Origin: Novosphingobium umbonatum
Lineage (GTDB): Bacteria; Pseudomonadota; Alphaproteobacteria; Sphingomonadales; Sphingomonadaceae
Direction: 5' to 3'
Assembly (NCBI RefSeq): GCF_004005905.1
Contig: NZ_SACO01000009.1
Coordinates: 1 to 64,000 of the forward strand
DNA length: 64,000 bases
Positions 63,097 through 64,000 of the stretch are shown here, piece after piece. The notes beneath the pieces were generated by a model, which did not search any database, had not been told where the DNA came from, and saw only the letters and a list, made by a program, of their open reading frames with translations. Both the position numbers and the translations under genes were made by a program. The stretch's first letter is position 1. Each line of letters opens with the position of its first letter.

Positions 63097-64000
63097 TTAA
63101 ATCGCGGCGAGAATTTGCCTCGCCTTTTCGCAGTCGCGGCCAATTTGATCGACCAATTCGTCCAGCGAGCCGAATTTCTCCTCACCCCGCAGATAGGCGT
63201 GAAAGAACACCTCGATGTCCTGACCATATAGGTCGCCGGAAAAATTGAAGAAATGGGGTTCCAGCAATTCCTTGGGCGGATCAAAATGGGGGCGGATGCC
63301 AATATTAGCCGCCCCTTGTACGACACTGTTATCCGGCAGGCGGGCAGACACCGCGTAAATACCATAAGCGGGGCGCAGATAATCACCCAAGGCCAGATTG
63401 GCGGTGGGGAAGCCGATGGTACGGCCCAGCTTGTCGCCATGCTGCACCTGTGCGCGGATGGCGAAGGGGCGGGTGAGCAGGCGGGTGGCCGTGGCCATGT
63501 CGCCCGCTTGGCAGGCGCGGCGGATGCGGGTGGAGGAAACTACCTCGCCTTCCAACATCACCGGCCCGATGGCGCGGCTTTGCAGGCCCAGCGGGGCGCC
63601 CAGTTCTTTCAGGCTGGCAATCGTGCCCGAACGGCCCTTGCCAAAGGTGAAGTCCTCGCCCGTGACCACGCCAGCGGCCCGCAAATGGTCGCATAGCACG
63701 CCCTCCACCCAATCGGCGGCGCTGCTGGCGGCCATATCGGCGTCAAAGGCGAAAACCAGCATGGCGTCCGCTCCGGCCTGCGCAAACAAGTCCTGCCTTT
63801 GGTCCAGCGTGGACAGGCGGAAAGGGGGCGAGCCGGGGGCGAAATATTCCACCGGATGCGGGGCGAAAGTGGCGACAATCGCGGGCCGCCCTTCCGCCTT
63901 GGCCCAGCTTATCGCTTCGCCCACCACGGCCTGATGGCCCAGATGGAAACCGTCGAAATTGCCCAGCGCGATAATCGCGCCTTGCAGATGGGCGGGGATA
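63097..64000 (-). CDS. ribF: Bifunctional riboflavin kinase/FAD synthetase (5' end beyond window)
   Basis: The frame is open from the right edge and codes for about 300 residues of RibF, which phosphorylates riboflavin and adenylates FMN. Visible parts are the N-terminal ALGNFDGFHLGHQAVV (nucleotidyltransferase GxFDG..HxGH site), the VVTGEDFTFGKGRSGT block, SSTRIRRACQAGDM and the kinase domain HGDKLGRTIGFPTANLAL ... GIYAVSARL. The first ten or so residues lie outside the window. It heads the ribF-ileS-lspA cluster. Confidence 0.94.
   Translation of the reverse strand, partial: IPAHLQGAIIALGNFDGFHLGHQAVVGEAISWAKAEGRPAIVATFAPHPVEYFAPGSPPFRLSTLDQRQDLFAQAGADAMLVFAFDADMAASSAADWVEGVLCDHLRAAGVVTGEDFTFGKGRSGTIASLKELGAPLGLQSRAIGPVMLEGEVVSSTRIRRACQAGDMATATRLLTRPFAIRAQVQHGDKLGRTIGFPTANLALGDYLRPAYGIYAVSARLPDNSVVQGAANIGIRPHFDPPKELLEPHFFNFSGDLYGQDIEVFFHAYLRGEEKFGSLDELVDQIGRDCEKARQILAAI

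Noticed and set aside
1-64000. tRNA or rRNA genes
   Set aside because: No cloverleaf with T-loop/CCA-type features and no rRNA signature sequence was seen on either strand by eye; a tRNAscan run would be decisive.

Overview
The window reads like a chromosomal segment of a free-living, G+C-rich alphaproteobacterium of the order Sphingomonadales, most like Novosphingobium or Sphingomonas. The evidence is the gene families and their order (fused ThiS-ThiG, DUF3035 lipoprotein beside lspA-ileS-ribF, exosortase-A-associated glycan genes, TonB-receptor/glycoside-hydrolase locus, PHA depolymerase) and the strong GC3 codon bias. The assignment is inference; no rRNA or tRNA gene was seen.

Layout. 1-0.75 kb: a decayed accessory patch, with the tail of an IS5-type transposase facing a frameshifted, AT-rich nuclease-like gene. 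0.9-13 kb: housekeeping genes (rplM-rpsI with a structured leader, heme A synthase, MerC-domain protein, thiSG, HTTM membrane protein, ribA-xth, lolA, rpmG, uppP, an MsbA-like exporter). 13-19.4 kb: phaZ, then part of an exosortase-A-associated glycan locus (acyltransferase, O-glycosylation-ligase-like protein, small membrane protein, glycosyltransferase). 19.6-25.8 kb: gltB-gltD. 25.9-31 kb: small membrane protein, a lone phage-type muramidase, a glycosyltransferase, ung, an RNase D-like nuclease, lptC and lptA.

31-36.1 kb is a surface-polysaccharide block (glycosyltransferase, GDP-mannose 3,5-epimerase homologue, Wzx-type flippase) whose last gene, a hexapeptide acetyltransferase, was cut by an IS5-family element that is itself dead (two nonsense codons in its transposase). 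36.1-45.4 kb is a glucan-use locus: TonB receptor, GH3, carboxylesterase, DUF1593 protein and GH30, with a perfect LacI-type operator palindrome at its 3' half. 45.4-53.8 kb is a second polysaccharide block: two tandem paralogous glycosyltransferases, a WcaF-like acetyltransferase, a GT2 enzyme (all start-stop overlapped), a Wzy-like polymerase, an SGNH hydrolase and a beta-helix protein.

53.9-64 kb: ruvA-ruvB split by an AT-rich, translationally coupled membrane/coiled-coil gene of unknown function; an extreme Ser/Thr/Gly protein with a PEP-CTERM-like tail (a likely client of the exosortase/glycosylation pathway); a CNNM/CorC protein; then DUF3035, lspA, ileS and a ribF running off the right edge.

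The most unusual points are the gene lodged inside ruvAB, the separated exosortase-type glycosylation genes and their probable Ser/Thr-rich substrate, the LacI-type palindrome within a signal-peptide coding region, and a short sequence shared upstream of three polysaccharide transcription units.
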